Assembly (NCBI RefSeq): GCF_900108105.1
Contig: NZ_FNUR01000002.1
Location: 124,001 to 188,000, forward strand
Direction of reading: 5' to 3'
Length of the DNA stretch: 64,000 bases
DNA from: Butyrivibrio sp. Su6
GTDB taxonomy: Bacteria > Bacillota > Clostridia > Lachnospirales > Lachnospiraceae
The notes beneath the pieces were generated by a model that was given only the letters and a program-made list of their open reading frames with translations, was not told where the DNA came from and made no database searches. This document shows, one piece after another, positions 49,146 to 57,020 of the stretch (position 1 is its first letter; each line of letters starts with the position of its first letter). A program made the translations under genes and the position numbers.

Positions 49146-50153
49146 ATGACAGAGAAGGGAAGAAGAGATTTCTGCATAGAGTGCAGGAAAGAGACCGAGT
49201 ACCTTTTACAGAAGAAGGACATCGTGAAGAATATAAGGGATAAGGAATATACCTTTGCAATTACTGTGGCTGTCTGCGCCGAATGCGGGGAGGAAATGAG
49301 CATTCCTGGTCTTATTGATAAGAATGTTCAGGAAATCGATGAACAGTACAGGGTGGCAGAGGGTCTTGTATTGATTGACGATATCGAAAAGCTCATGAAG
49401 ATATATAAGATCGGAAAGGCTCCGTTGTCCCTGGCACTTGGGTTTGGAGAGGTGACGATTCCGAGATACCTTGAAGGGCAGGTGCCTTCCAAAGAGTATT
49501 CAGATATCATGAAAGCAGCGCTTTCATCCCCGGCATACATGAAGCAGAAGCTCATGGAAAACAGGGAGAAGCTGACAGATGCGGCTTACAGGAAAGCTTT
49601 TGCCGCGGCAGAAAGCATAGAGAGCTTGTTTTCTGTATCAGATAAGATGCTCCGGGTGATCGCATATATTTTTGAAAAGTTGGAAGAAGTAACGCCTCTC
49701 ATGCTTCAGAAGCTACTTTACTTTATCCAGGGCGTGTATTCCGCATTGTATGGAAGACCAATCTTTGAAGAGGATTGCAGGGCATGGGTACACGGCCCAG
49801 TCTATCCGGAGGTATACGAGCTGTTCCGGGATTTCAAATATAATCCAATCGATGATGCGCGGTTCGCACTTCTGGAAGGAACAGAGGATGCGCTGACGGA
49901 TGACGAGAAGCGGGTGATCGACCTTGTTGTGAACACGTTCGGGATGTATGGCGGAAAGGTGTTGGAAAGGATTACTCATAATGAGGATCCGTGGATGGAA
50001 GCGAGAAAAGGATATGGCGACAGCATTCCCTCTAATGAGCTTCTGCCTAAAGAGAGGATCATGAAGTATTATATCCTGATAAACCAAAAGTATGGAATAG
50101 ATACGGAGGATGGTTTGCGGACATATATTCATGATATGCTTGGTAAGGCATAA
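49146..50153 (+). CDS. Antitoxin with zinc finger, HTH and SocA/Panacea (DUF4065) domain
   Basis: 335 aa with GGAGG upstream. The N-terminal zinc knuckle is FCIECRKE..VCAECGEE (about 10-50), MqsA-like. An HTH follows (LALGFGEVTIPRYLEGQVPS). The C-terminal DUF4065 domain (about 170-300) carries TPLMLQKLLYFIQGVYSALY, CRAWVHGPVYPEVYELFRDF and ERITHNEDPWMEARKG. Panacea domains neutralise diverse toxins; the HTH would give autoregulation. Confidence 0.88.
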   Translation: MTEKGRRDFCIECRKETEYLLQKKDIVKNIRDKEYTFAITVAVCAECGEEMSIPGLIDKNVQEIDEQYRVAEGLVLIDDIEKLMKIYKIGKAPLSLALGFGEVTIPRYLEGQVPSKEYSDIMKAALSSPAYMKQKLMENREKLTDAAYRKAFAAAESIESLFSVSDKMLRVIAYIFEKLEEVTPLMLQKLLYFIQGVYSALYGRPIFEEDCRAWVHGPVYPEVYELFRDFKYNPIDDARFALLEGTEDALTDDEKRVIDLVVNTFGMYGGKVLERITHNEDPWMEARKGYGDSIPSNELLPKERIMKYYILINQKYGIDTEDGLRTYIHDMLGKA

Positions 50154-50157
50154 AATG

Positions 50158-50305
50158 GGATTAACCATAGATGGAATCTAGCGACTCATATAGCACTAGA
50201 TTCCTTTTTTCTATATAATTGAATGAGTGATTGAGGTAAGCAATGGGAAATGAAAACGGAACCTGGATGTGGATATTCAGGATAGAAGTCATTTTGTTTG
50301 AGAGG
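50158..50305. repeat. Chimeric block built from three pieces of the 8.4-10.0 kb region
   Basis: 50158-50232 matches 8396-8470 (terminator plus -10). 50233-50268 matches 8899-8934 (start of the AlkZ-related gene). From 50262 onward it matches 9971 onward. The last join lies in CCTGGAT, present at both 8928-8934 and 9971-9977, so an ancestral copy lost about 1 kb by recombination at a 7-bp repeat. The terminator (50173-50210) keeps most of its stem. Confidence 0.9.
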
Positions 50306-50630
50306 TTTGAGTAGTATAGACGTAAATGAAAAAGACTGGAAGCTTTTCAGAAAGTACCTTCCTGATTGGCAGGAGAACTACATGGAAAAGCTGATCAAAG
50401 ACTACATTGAGTTTCTCAAAGGTGATGGGCTTGCATCTGACAAGTTCTGGGAGCTTGATAAGAAGATTAAGGCAGACAGGAAGAATCCAGGAGTTCTTTT
50501 GCAGGATGTCAGAAGATCAAATTTCCATGTGCATCTGGCGTCATTGGTGGGCTATGAGGTTATCTCAATGAAGGACCTTGATGGATTCAGTGATGAGACT
50601 AAAGAAATAGTAGAGCGTATGGTTAGATGA
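50298..50630 (+). CDS. Hypothetical protein of a three-copy family; start codon altered
   Basis: 110 aa if started at TTG 50298. In the 10025 copy translation begins ATG GAC GTA; here that ATG is ATA (50316-50318), so the gene must use TTG 50298, TTG 50307 or a non-standard start. Conserved: DVNEKDWKLFRKYLPDWQEN, YMEKLIKDYIEFLKGD and WELDKKIKADRKNPG. A related truncated copy lies at 56571-56720 on the minus strand. Family unknown. Confidence 0.6.
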   Translation: MRGLSSIDVNEKDWKLFRKYLPDWQENYMEKLIKDYIEFLKGDGLASDKFWELDKKIKADRKNPGVLLQDVRRSNFHVHLASLVGYEVISMKDLDGFSDETKEIVERMVR

Positions 50631-50669
50631 GTTCAGAATGGGGTTTGATATCACTGAGATTTGTAAGAT

Positions 50670-50729
50670 AGTAACATAAATATTGAACGATAACATATTT
50701 AATGTTACTATAAAAGAAAAATGTTATCG
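50670..50729 (+). promoter_or_regulatory. Nested inverted-repeat operator of the AbiEi-like gene
   Basis: Outer-left AGTAACAT (50670-50677) pairs with ATGTTACT (50702-50709). CGATAACAT (50688-50696) pairs with ATGTTATCG (50721-50729). Four ATGTTA-type boxes precede ATG 50740. This fits the cooperative autoregulation known for AbiEi antitoxins. Confidence 0.7.
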
Positions 50730-50739
50730 AGGTGATATT

Positions 50740-51699
50740 ATGCTGGAAAATGCTTTAAAAAAAGCCTTTGGTATAAACTGTCATTTGGAACAAATTAAAC
50801 TAAAAGGGCTACCTTTATACATGGTGTCTGGAAGAGTCTTCTATAGTGCTGTAATGGGAGATGCATCATTTTTGATTGTCAAATTGTCAGACCAGGAGAA
50901 ATTCGGCGTTGTGGCATTTAAAAAGCAGCTTTCTCAGTACATGGAAAAGACAGGGCTTAATGTGGCATTTTGCTTTGATGACATCACAAGAGTACAAAGA
51001 GATGCGTTGATAGCAAAAGAGATTCCGTTTATTTCATTACCGGATCAGATTTTTTTGCCTTTCCTTGGGGTAATGCTTAGTAATAACTTAAAAAGAAAAA
51101 TGATTGTGTCTACAGACAAAATGATGCCAGCAACGCAATGCCTTTTTCTTTATCTGTTATACAAAAGTGGAAATGACTTTTTCATAAAAAAGCAGGCTGC
51201 AGATGATCTTGGATTGACGAAAATGTCAATTACCAGAGCTTCAGAGCAACTTAAGCAGATGGACCTTATCAGAGAAGAACGAGCAGGAAAAGAGATAAGG
51301 ATGGTTCCTAACTATAGAGGGCGTGAGCTATTTGAGGTAGCAAAGGATTATCTGATCAACCCAGTGCAGAAGATTGTTCATACTAAGATTACAAAAGAAG
51401 AAGGATTATTCATCGCCGGAGAAACGATGCTAAGCAGACATAGCATGCTTGCTGCACCAAGCGAGGATGTATATGCTGTCGTTAAAGGCAGCGATATTGT
51501 GAGTGGCTTTGAAGAGATAGATACGAGATGGCAGGATGATATTATGACGAGTAGAGTAGAACTTTGGAAATATGATCCGGGACTATTTGCAAATAATGGC
51601 GAAGTAGATCCAGTATCACTTGCCATGAGCCTGTCAGACAATTCGGATGAACGTGTTGAAGGCGAATTACAAAGCTTTTTGGAGGAGTATAAATGGTAG
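50740..51699 (+). CDS. AbiEi-like type IV antitoxin / wHTH regulator
   Basis: 319 aa from ATG 50740 with GAGGTGA upstream. An N-terminal alpha/beta region (about 1-120) is followed by a winged helix (MMPATQCLFLYLLYKSGNDF, KQAADDLGLTKMSITRASEQ) and a C-terminal domain (FIAGETMLSRHSMLAAPSED, WKYDPGLFANNGEVDPVSLA). The next gene begins inside its stop codon and starts like AbiEii nucleotidyltransferases but is cut short. An AbiE-like system is inferred, now without its toxin. Confidence 0.65.
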   Translation: MLENALKKAFGINCHLEQIKLKGLPLYMVSGRVFYSAVMGDASFLIVKLSDQEKFGVVAFKKQLSQYMEKTGLNVAFCFDDITRVQRDALIAKEIPFISLPDQIFLPFLGVMLSNNLKRKMIVSTDKMMPATQCLFLYLLYKSGNDFFIKKQAADDLGLTKMSITRASEQLKQMDLIREERAGKEIRMVPNYRGRELFEVAKDYLINPVQKIVHTKITKEEGLFIAGETMLSRHSMLAAPSEDVYAVVKGSDIVSGFEEIDTRWQDDIMTSRVELWKYDPGLFANNGEVDPVSLAMSLSDNSDERVEGELQSFLEEYKW

Positions 51700-51749
51700 C
51701 GGGAATTGATTCTTTTAGAGATAAAATCAGAGGATTTGAAGATTACTAA
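51693..51749 (+). pseudogene. Truncated AbiEii-like toxin gene
   Basis: ATG 51693 follows GGAGGAG and overlaps the antitoxin stop. Eighteen codons (MVAGIDSFRDKIRGFEDY) precede TAA. AbiEii/AbiGii proteins commonly begin with a GIDxFRxxFxxF helix before the GG(S/T) nucleotidyltransferase motif; everything after the helix is missing. Confidence 0.65.
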
Positions 51750-51774
51750 GCCATATTTTTAGAAGGATTGGAAG

Positions 51775-52335
51775 ATGTGTAGTGAGAAACTTGTAGTAAT
51801 ATTTCCTGGTATGGGATATAACGGGGACAAACCTCTTTTGTATTACACTAAGAAGCTGGCCAAGGCAGCAGGCTATGACGTGATTGATGTTACATATGAG
51901 CTGCCGGTTAAGGCAAAAGATATTCTTAATGACAAAGAAGGAATGAAGGCAGCATTTGAAATTGCAGCAAAGCAGGTAGAAGAGCAGCTTGGTGAAGTTG
52001 AATTTGAAAAATGTGAGAAGATTCTTTTTGTAGGGAAGAGTATAGGCACTGCTCTTGCTGCTTATTATGATAAAACTTATAACATCGGTGCCACGCAGCT
52101 TGTATTTACTCCGGTTCCTCAGACATTTGATTTTTTGAGAGCTGAAAGCGGAACAGTGTTTCACGGCAATGCGGATCCCTGGTGTAAGACAGATATTGCC
52201 AAGGCACGATGTGAAGAGCTTGGACTTGAGCTGGTAATAGTAGAAAAAGGAAATCATTCTTTAGAGACCGGGGAAGTAATCAGTGATATTCAGGAAATGG
52301 GGAATGTCATGAAAATAGTAGGAGCAATGCTATAA
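51775..52335 (+). CDS. Small alpha/beta hydrolase
   Basis: 186 aa. N-terminus KLVVIFPGMGYNGDKPLLYY, nucleophile elbow LFVGKSIGTALAAYYD (Ser), Asp in FHGNADPWCKTD and His in EKGNHSLETGE. Compact fold without a lid. Esterase or thioesterase-like; substrate unknown. It starts 25 bases after the truncated toxin ORF. Confidence 0.85.
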   Translation: MCSEKLVVIFPGMGYNGDKPLLYYTKKLAKAAGYDVIDVTYELPVKAKDILNDKEGMKAAFEIAAKQVEEQLGEVEFEKCEKILFVGKSIGTALAAYYDKTYNIGATQLVFTPVPQTFDFLRAESGTVFHGNADPWCKTDIAKARCEELGLELVIVEKGNHSLETGEVISDIQEMGNVMKIVGAML

Positions 52336-52350
52336 AGCAACTATTACTTG

Positions 52351-52398
52351 CAATAATGGAACAGTAGGAGATATGTCACGGGAAGTAATTCTAAATTC
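52351..52398. repeat. Chimeric scar from two distant genes
   Basis: 52351-52372 is identical to 48134-48155, the end of the histidine kinase gene. From 52372 it is identical to about 53891-53916 inside the DUF4143 ATPase gene (TATGTCACGGGAAGTAATTC). The two pieces abut without spacer. A 19-nt match between 48621-48639 and 52990-53008 marks the other side. Confidence 0.85.
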
Positions 52399-52503
52399 AC
52401 AAAAAATGTTTTGATAAAACTAAAAAAGTAGTATGATTATATTCTTGTGTCGGAGAATCCGGCAGAATATAAAAGAATTATAGTTATACGAAAGGATTTA
52501 GAA

Positions 52504-52980
52504 ATGAAAAAGACATTAGTAAGCCTTGTTGCAGTATCAGCACTCATACTTTCACTTACAGCATGCGGCACTGAGACAGGCACAGCAACATCCACAGAGA
52601 ACATATCAGTTACAGAAACTACTACAGAACAGGCAGGAGTTCAGGGTGAAGATGTATCCGGAGAACAGCTCACATCAGGGAATATCACAGCACTTAAGCT
52701 TTCATCAGATGAAGCTGTAACACTTTTTCCGGGACAGTGTGATATCACAAGCTATCTCATTCCGGAGATCACCGATACAGCAATCTTCAAACCCGGAGAT
52801 GTGACATTTATCAGCACAAATCCTGAAGTTGCAGAGATCAATTTCACTAAAGCTTCAAGAAACAACAATCTCTACTTCTCAATCGATGCAATAGCTCCCG
52901 GAGAGGCAGAAGTTTACGCTGTTACAGCTGATGGCACAGTAGAATCTGTACATAAAAAAGTAATTGTATCTGCGAGATAA
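52504..52980 (+). CDS. Hypothetical lipoprotein with Ig-like domain
   Basis: 158 aa from ATG 52504. Signal peptide with lipobox LTACGT. A Thr/Glu-rich linker (about 25-60) precedes a beta-sandwich-like region (LKLSSDEAVTLFPGQCDITS, TNPEVAEINF, APGEAEVYAVTADG) resembling bacterial Ig-like domains. Surface-exposed; function unknown. The segment carrying it is flanked by sequences that also flank array E. Confidence 0.78.
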   Translation: MKKTLVSLVAVSALILSLTACGTETGTATSTENISVTETTTEQAGVQGEDVSGEQLTSGNITALKLSSDEAVTLFPGQCDITSYLIPEITDTAIFKPGDVTFISTNPEVAEINFTKASRNNNLYFSIDAIAPGEAEVYAVTADGTVESVHKKVIVSAR

Positions 52981-53035
52981 TTTTAAAATCAAGGCTCACG
53001 CCTGATAAGGTAAAAGAAATCTTTCATTTCATGAT

Positions 53036-53060
53036 GCAGGAGTATGTCCTTCCTGCTTTT
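53036..53060 (+). terminator. Intrinsic terminator after the lipoprotein
   Basis: GCAGGA pairs with TCCTGC, followed by TTTT. Short stem. DNA from 53061 to 53190 shows no gene. Confidence 0.5.
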
Positions 53061-53194
53061 GCACTTTTTCCTCCATGTTTGAGGTAACAAATTGTGACCT
53101 CAAACATTCTCATCTTTTTTCTTAGTTGCTTCGCGCTCTCATCCGATTTGCTCGAAGAATTTAAATAACCAAGCTTGAAATATCAAGTGACCGA

Positions 53195-53275
53195 GGAAAT
53201 CCCCTTTCATACACAGGTGCTTCTTCAGCGCTATGTATGGGGCGCGGGGTAAAAGAAATACCGGATTGCTTTAAA
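53195..53275 (+). pseudogene. Duplicated 3' end of the inositol-phosphatase gene
   Basis: 81 nt match 55584-55664 with one mismatch. The rest of the gene is absent. Confidence 0.92.
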
Positions 53276-53296
53276 AACTGATGAATAGAGGAGATT

Positions 53297-53327
53297 GAGA
53301 GTGGTTTTATGCCACTCTCTATTTTTA
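53297..53327 (+). terminator. Intrinsic terminator
   Basis: AGAGTGG pairs with CCACTCT around TTTTATG, followed by an ATTTTTAT tail. Confidence 0.6.
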
Positions 53328-53350
53328 TGCCTACTCAGGATCAGGCAAAG

Positions 53351-53432
53351 GCTGGGGATACTCAGCAGATGAACTTCATGTAATTGGATTTCCTGAGGGA
53401 GAGGATGGCTACACGCTTCCTGGATGGTATGA
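53351..53432 (+). pseudogene. Duplicated 3' end of the 55867 secreted-protein gene
   Basis: Sequence encoding YSADELHVIG and EGEDGYTLPGWY matches 56180-56260 closely. Together with 53195-53275 it preserves the order of the two genes at 54900-56268, so an ancestral duplicate of that pair has been reduced to gene ends. Confidence 0.88.
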
Positions 53433-53439
53433 TGACCCC

Positions 53440-53542
53440 AAAATGCGTCAAGACGCAAAAAATGGTAATAAAATATTGACATAGAACGAGTTGAGAGCTA
53501 TCCTATTACCAGAAAATGCGTCAAGTTGCAAAAAGAGGTAAT
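53440..53542 (+). promoter_or_regulatory. Promoter flanked by two 30-bp direct repeats (DUF4143 copy 2)
   Basis: Repeats at 53440-53469 and 53513-53542 share AAAATGCGTCAAG..GCAAAAA and GGTAAT, 73 bp apart. The first contains the palindrome TGCGTCAAGACGCA. Between them TTGACA (53476-53481) and TATCCT (53499-53504) are 17 bp apart. The second repeat ends at the SD. Strong candidate for an autoregulated promoter. Confidence 0.7.
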
Positions 53543-53545
53543 ATG

Positions 53546-54799
53546 ATGTTGATAAAAAGAGATGTATACTTAAATAAGCTTATTGAACGACAGAATAATG
53601 GAATGGTAAAGGTTATCACCGGAATCAGGCGCTGTGGCAAATCATTTTTATTATTCAAGTTGTATAAGGAGTATCTTCTTAACAGTGGTGTTGGTGCTGA
53701 TCATATAATTGAGATTGCACTTGATGGTATCGATGTTGATGAATTGCGTGAACCTAAGGCGTGTTATAGATACATTAAGGAAAAAATCCTTGATGGCGAG
53801 AAATATTACGTTCTTTTGGACGAAGTTCAATTCATGGACAGATTTGAGGAAGTATTAAATAGTCTTTTGAGAATAGAGAATGTTGATGTATATGTCACGG
53901 GAAGTAATTCTAAATTTTTGTCCAAAGACATTATTACTGAGTTCAGAGGCAGAGGTGATGAGATACATATATATCCACTCACCTTTGCTGAGTTTTATTC
54001 TGCTTTTAGTGGTGAATACGATGATGCCTGGGATGAGTATTTGAATTATGGTGGACTACCAGCTCTTATTGACATGAATAATGCCAAACAGAAGATGGAC
54101 TATCTCAAAGGCATCTTTGATAACGTTTATATGAAGGATGTTATTGATCGTAATAAGATAAAGAATAAGGATGAGATCAATACACTTGTAGATATACTTG
54201 CATCTGCGATTGGATCTCCTACTAATCCTACAAAGATATCAAATACTTTTGCGACGGAAAGACATAGCAGCTATACACATAAAACAATATCAGCACATAT
54301 AGACTTTTTGGAAGAGGCATATCTAATATCAAAGGCAAACAGGTATGATATCAAGGGTAGGAAATACATAGCTGCTAACCTTAAATACTATTTTACTGAT
54401 GTTGGACTTAGAAATGCCAGATTGAATTTCAGGCAGCAAGAGCCAACGCATCTTATGGAAAACGTTGTTTACAATGAACTTTTGGCAAGAGGATATTCCG
54501 TGGATGTTGGTATCATAGAAGTTAATCAGAAGAATAGTGAGGGTAAAAGCGTGAGAAAACAGCTGGAAGTGGACTTTGTGACCAACATGGGTAATCAACG
54601 GTACTATATCCAGGTCGCATACGATCTTTCTACTGAAGAAAAACAACAGCAGGAATACAATTCGTTTAGATACATTCCTGACTCTTTCAAGAAAATTGTA
54701 CTTGTAAATGGATCGTCAAAACCATGGAGAAATGATGAAGGATACGTAATCATGGGAATGAAGTATTTTCTTCTAAATAGTGACAGTTTGGAATTCTAA
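53546..54799 (+). CDS. AAA_14/DUF4143 ATPase, copy 2
   Basis: 417 aa from ATG 53546, with AGAGG seven bases upstream; ATG 53543 is possible. Walker A GIRRCGKSF, Walker B LLDEVQFMDRFEEVLNSL, sensor YVTGSNSKFLSKDIITEFRG. The DUF4143 region ends with YNELLARGYSVDVGIIEVNQ, VDFVTNMGNQRYYIQVAYDL. Diverged from copy 1 at 27131. A 26-nt internal piece is duplicated at 52372. Confidence 0.88.
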   Translation: MLIKRDVYLNKLIERQNNGMVKVITGIRRCGKSFLLFKLYKEYLLNSGVGADHIIEIALDGIDVDELREPKACYRYIKEKILDGEKYYVLLDEVQFMDRFEEVLNSLLRIENVDVYVTGSNSKFLSKDIITEFRGRGDEIHIYPLTFAEFYSAFSGEYDDAWDEYLNYGGLPALIDMNNAKQKMDYLKGIFDNVYMKDVIDRNKIKNKDEINTLVDILASAIGSPTNPTKISNTFATERHSSYTHKTISAHIDFLEEAYLISKANRYDIKGRKYIAANLKYYFTDVGLRNARLNFRQQEPTHLMENVVYNELLARGYSVDVGIIEVNQKNSEGKSVRKQLEVDFVTNMGNQRYYIQVAYDLSTEEKQQQEYNSFRYIPDSFKKIVLVNGSSKPWRNDEGYVIMGMKYFLLNSDSLEF

Positions 54800-54899
54800 T
54801 ATATGAAGCCGCTATCTATTCCTCAGCAAGAATCAGGACCTTAAGGATGTAGCTGTCTCAAACGAAAGGCAGATCAAAAGAAGAATAGGTTAAAAGAAA
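54800..54899 (+). other. Decayed third copy of the two-hairpin element (left part only)
   Basis: ATATATGAAGCCGCT near 54800-54814 is identical to the left edge of the element at 20184. The pairing partner and the GGGAGGACC core are missing; AGGACCTTA follows at a different spacing. Confidence 0.35.
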
Positions 54900-55670
54900 A
54901 TGAAAATTGATGAGATTATTGAAATAGTAAGAGAGGCCGGAAATATACTACTGACAGCAAAACGCCCTAAGGTGATGGAAAAGTCCGGGCATGCAAATTT
55001 TGTAACTGAAACAGACGAGAAGGTTCAGAGATTCCTTGTGGAAAAGTTGAAGGCGGTGCTGCCTGAGGCTGAGTTCCTTGGAGAAGAAGATGGGCAGGAT
55101 GTCTTTTCCGCTAAGATGGCAAGCGGATACTGCTTTGTTATAGATCCCATAGATGGAACATCGAATTTCATCTATGCGTATAGACCTTCAGTTGTATCTG
55201 TGGGACTTCTCAAGGATGGAAAGCCATACATGGCCGTTGTCTATAATCCCTATGATGACATGATGTTCTCTGCGGTAGCAGGCCAGGGCGCCTACATGAA
55301 TGGTGAAAAAATAATGTCATCAGAGGAACCACTTTCTGATCAGCTTGCATGCTTTGGAACCGCTCCTTACTACGAAGAATATAGAGACAGATCTTTTGAC
55401 ATAGCAAAAAGACTCCTGCCTCAGTGCGTCGATCTTCGAAGATCCGGAACTGCTGCATGGGATATGTGCTGCGTTGCCCTTGGAAGATGCGGACTATACT
55501 TCGAACTGAAGATCCAGATCTGGGACTACGCGGCAGCAGCGCTTATCGCCAAGGAAGCAGGCTGCAGCGTGACAGACATTGAAGGAAATCCCCTTTCATA
55601 CACAGGTGCTTCTTCAGCGCTATGTATGGGACGCGGGGTAAAAGAAATACCGGATTGCTTTAAAGAATGA
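54900..55670 (+). CDS. Inositol-monophosphatase-family phosphatase
   Basis: 256 aa. Metal-binding motifs: EFLGEEDG (about 62), VIDPIDGTSNFIYAYR (about 83) and KIQIWDYAAAALIAKEAGC (about 200). The family hydrolyses inositol phosphates, fructose bisphosphate or PAP; the exact substrate is not determinable. Its 3' end is duplicated at 53195-53275. A long-range hairpin GCGCATG/CATGCGC with TTTTT (55694-55764) may terminate it. Confidence 0.92.
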   Translation: MKIDEIIEIVREAGNILLTAKRPKVMEKSGHANFVTETDEKVQRFLVEKLKAVLPEAEFLGEEDGQDVFSAKMASGYCFVIDPIDGTSNFIYAYRPSVVSVGLLKDGKPYMAVVYNPYDDMMFSAVAGQGAYMNGEKIMSSEEPLSDQLACFGTAPYYEEYRDRSFDIAKRLLPQCVDLRRSGTAAWDMCCVALGRCGLYFELKIQIWDYAAAALIAKEAGCSVTDIEGNPLSYTGASSALCMGRGVKEIPDCFKE

Positions 55671-55693
55671 ACAAAAAGCAAGCATAAAAGAGT

Positions 55694-55764
55694 GCGCATG
55701 GATACTGGTGCGTGAGAGATGATTTTAAAGCACATCTCCTCAGCCTAGTGTTCATGCGCTTTTT
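55694..55764 (+). terminator. Possible terminator with large loop
   Basis: GCGCATG (55694-55700) can pair with CATGCGC (55753-55759), followed by TTTTTC. The CGCATGGATACTGG sequence at its left recurs at about 56815. Confidence 0.45.
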
Positions 55765-55866
55765 CATTGTGGAAATTATTGGACAATTGATAGTTTAAAA
55801 TTTGAATCATAGAAAAGCAGTTGGGGGAAGATAACAATAGTTTTGTGAAAGGAAAAGGTGATTCTT

Positions 55867-56268
55867 ATGAAAAAAATGATTATTGTATTATCTTCCATTA
55901 CAGTTATGACTCTTATGCTTTTGGTTAGTAGCATTAGAGTGGATGCTGAAAGTTACGAGGAGTATTGCGAAAGATGGCTTCAGAAACAGCGTGAGCGTGA
56001 TGAAAAATACATGGATGAGCTTGAGGCTGATGGGAATCTGACGCAGGAAGCAATTGATTCCATCAGTAAAGGAACTTCTAAGAGAAAACCTAATCGTAAA
56101 TCAAATTCAAGTTCTAATAAAAACAGCGGTTCCGGAAGCTCTTCAACCTGTGGAGGCACTACTTCCGGGAGAGGATGGGTATACTCAGCAGATGAACTTC
56201 ATGTAATTGGACTTCCTGAAGGAGAGGATGGCTACACGCTTCCTGGATGGTATGGGGATATCGATTAA
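55867..56268 (+). CDS. Secreted hypothetical protein
   Basis: 133 aa from ATG 55867; an in-frame GTG at 55858 lies within the SD region. Signal peptide (IIVLSSITVMTLMLLVSSIR, cleavage after VDA likely). A charged helix (ERWLQKQRERDEKYMDELEA), then a Lys/Ser/Asn/Gly-rich linker and a short C-terminal domain (WVYSADELHVIGLPEGEDGY). Its 3' end has a decayed duplicate at 53351-53432. Function unknown. Confidence 0.7.
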   Translation: MKKMIIVLSSITVMTLMLLVSSIRVDAESYEEYCERWLQKQRERDEKYMDELEADGNLTQEAIDSISKGTSKRKPNRKSNSSSNKNSGSGSSSTCGGTTSGRGWVYSADELHVIGLPEGEDGYTLPGWYGDID

Positions 56269-56344
56269 CAGATTCATAGTTGGGGGCGGGGAATGATCAT
56301 ATATCATTTCCTGCCTTGTGCCATTTGGGAAAGGCGGTGGTAAC

Positions 56345-56578
56345 ATGTTAGCTATTTTTGAATTACTTCTTGCAATAATCATTGTTGCAGTGAGACATTA
56401 TTTGAAGAATAAAGAAAAATACCAGGTAAAGATAAAAAGAATCTTGTTGAAAGTGGTGGCCACAGTATTGGCACTGCTTCTTACAATTACAGTGCTACTG
56501 CAAGAGTTGATTCAGCAGCTGCTCAACAAGATCAGCAATCAGGAAAAGAAATTGAAACAAATAGACAAGGTCAAATAG
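56345..56578 (+). CDS. Small membrane protein with C-terminal coiled coil
   Basis: 77 aa from ATG 56345 after AAAGGCGG. TM one LAIFELLLAIIIVAVRHYL, TM two KVVATVLALLLTITVLLQEL, then a basic helix ending KKLKQIDKVK. The 3' end overlaps the converging minus-strand remnant at 56571. Function unknown. Confidence 0.55.
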   Translation: MLAIFELLLAIIIVAVRHYLKNKEKYQVKIKRILLKVVATVLALLLTITVLLQELIQQLLNKISNQEKKLKQIDKVK

Positions 56579-56720
56579 AGAAAGCAAAGACAAGAGCTGC
56601 TGGTTTCTTGTTCTGAAGCATCTTAACATATTCTTTTAAAAGCCTTTCCATATACGCTTCCTGCCATTCAGGAACCTTATCCATGAACAATTTCCAATCA
56701 GCTTTTGTAATGCCATTCAT
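56571..56720 (-). pseudogene. Truncated third member of the 50.3-kb hypothetical family
   Basis: Minus-strand ATG at 56720 with ACAGGAG upstream. MNGITKADWKLFMDKVPEWQ and EAYMERLLKEYVKML align with the start of the 50298-50630 product. Homology ends after about 40 residues, followed by an unrelated tail. A diverged, truncated relative. Confidence 0.7.
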
Positions 56721-57020
56721 AATTATAGAACTCCTGTGGTTATCATTTTGTAAATGATCATAGCACATATCTACCTCTATTTGCATTTGGACTTCTGGTT
56801 GGATCTCCGAAAGTCGCATGGATACTGGACAACTTTATTATCAGTTTATTGAGGTGTAATTATAGGACACATAAGCGATTAGTATGGAATCATCTCATAC
56901 AAAGAGCCAAAAATGCTAGATGATAAAGAAATTTTGAGGATGTAACTGTTGTGGCTTTGAGAAATGATTTAGAGATTAAGAAACAATTATAATTTGTTAT
57001 TTATGTAGTGGTTTGCGTAT

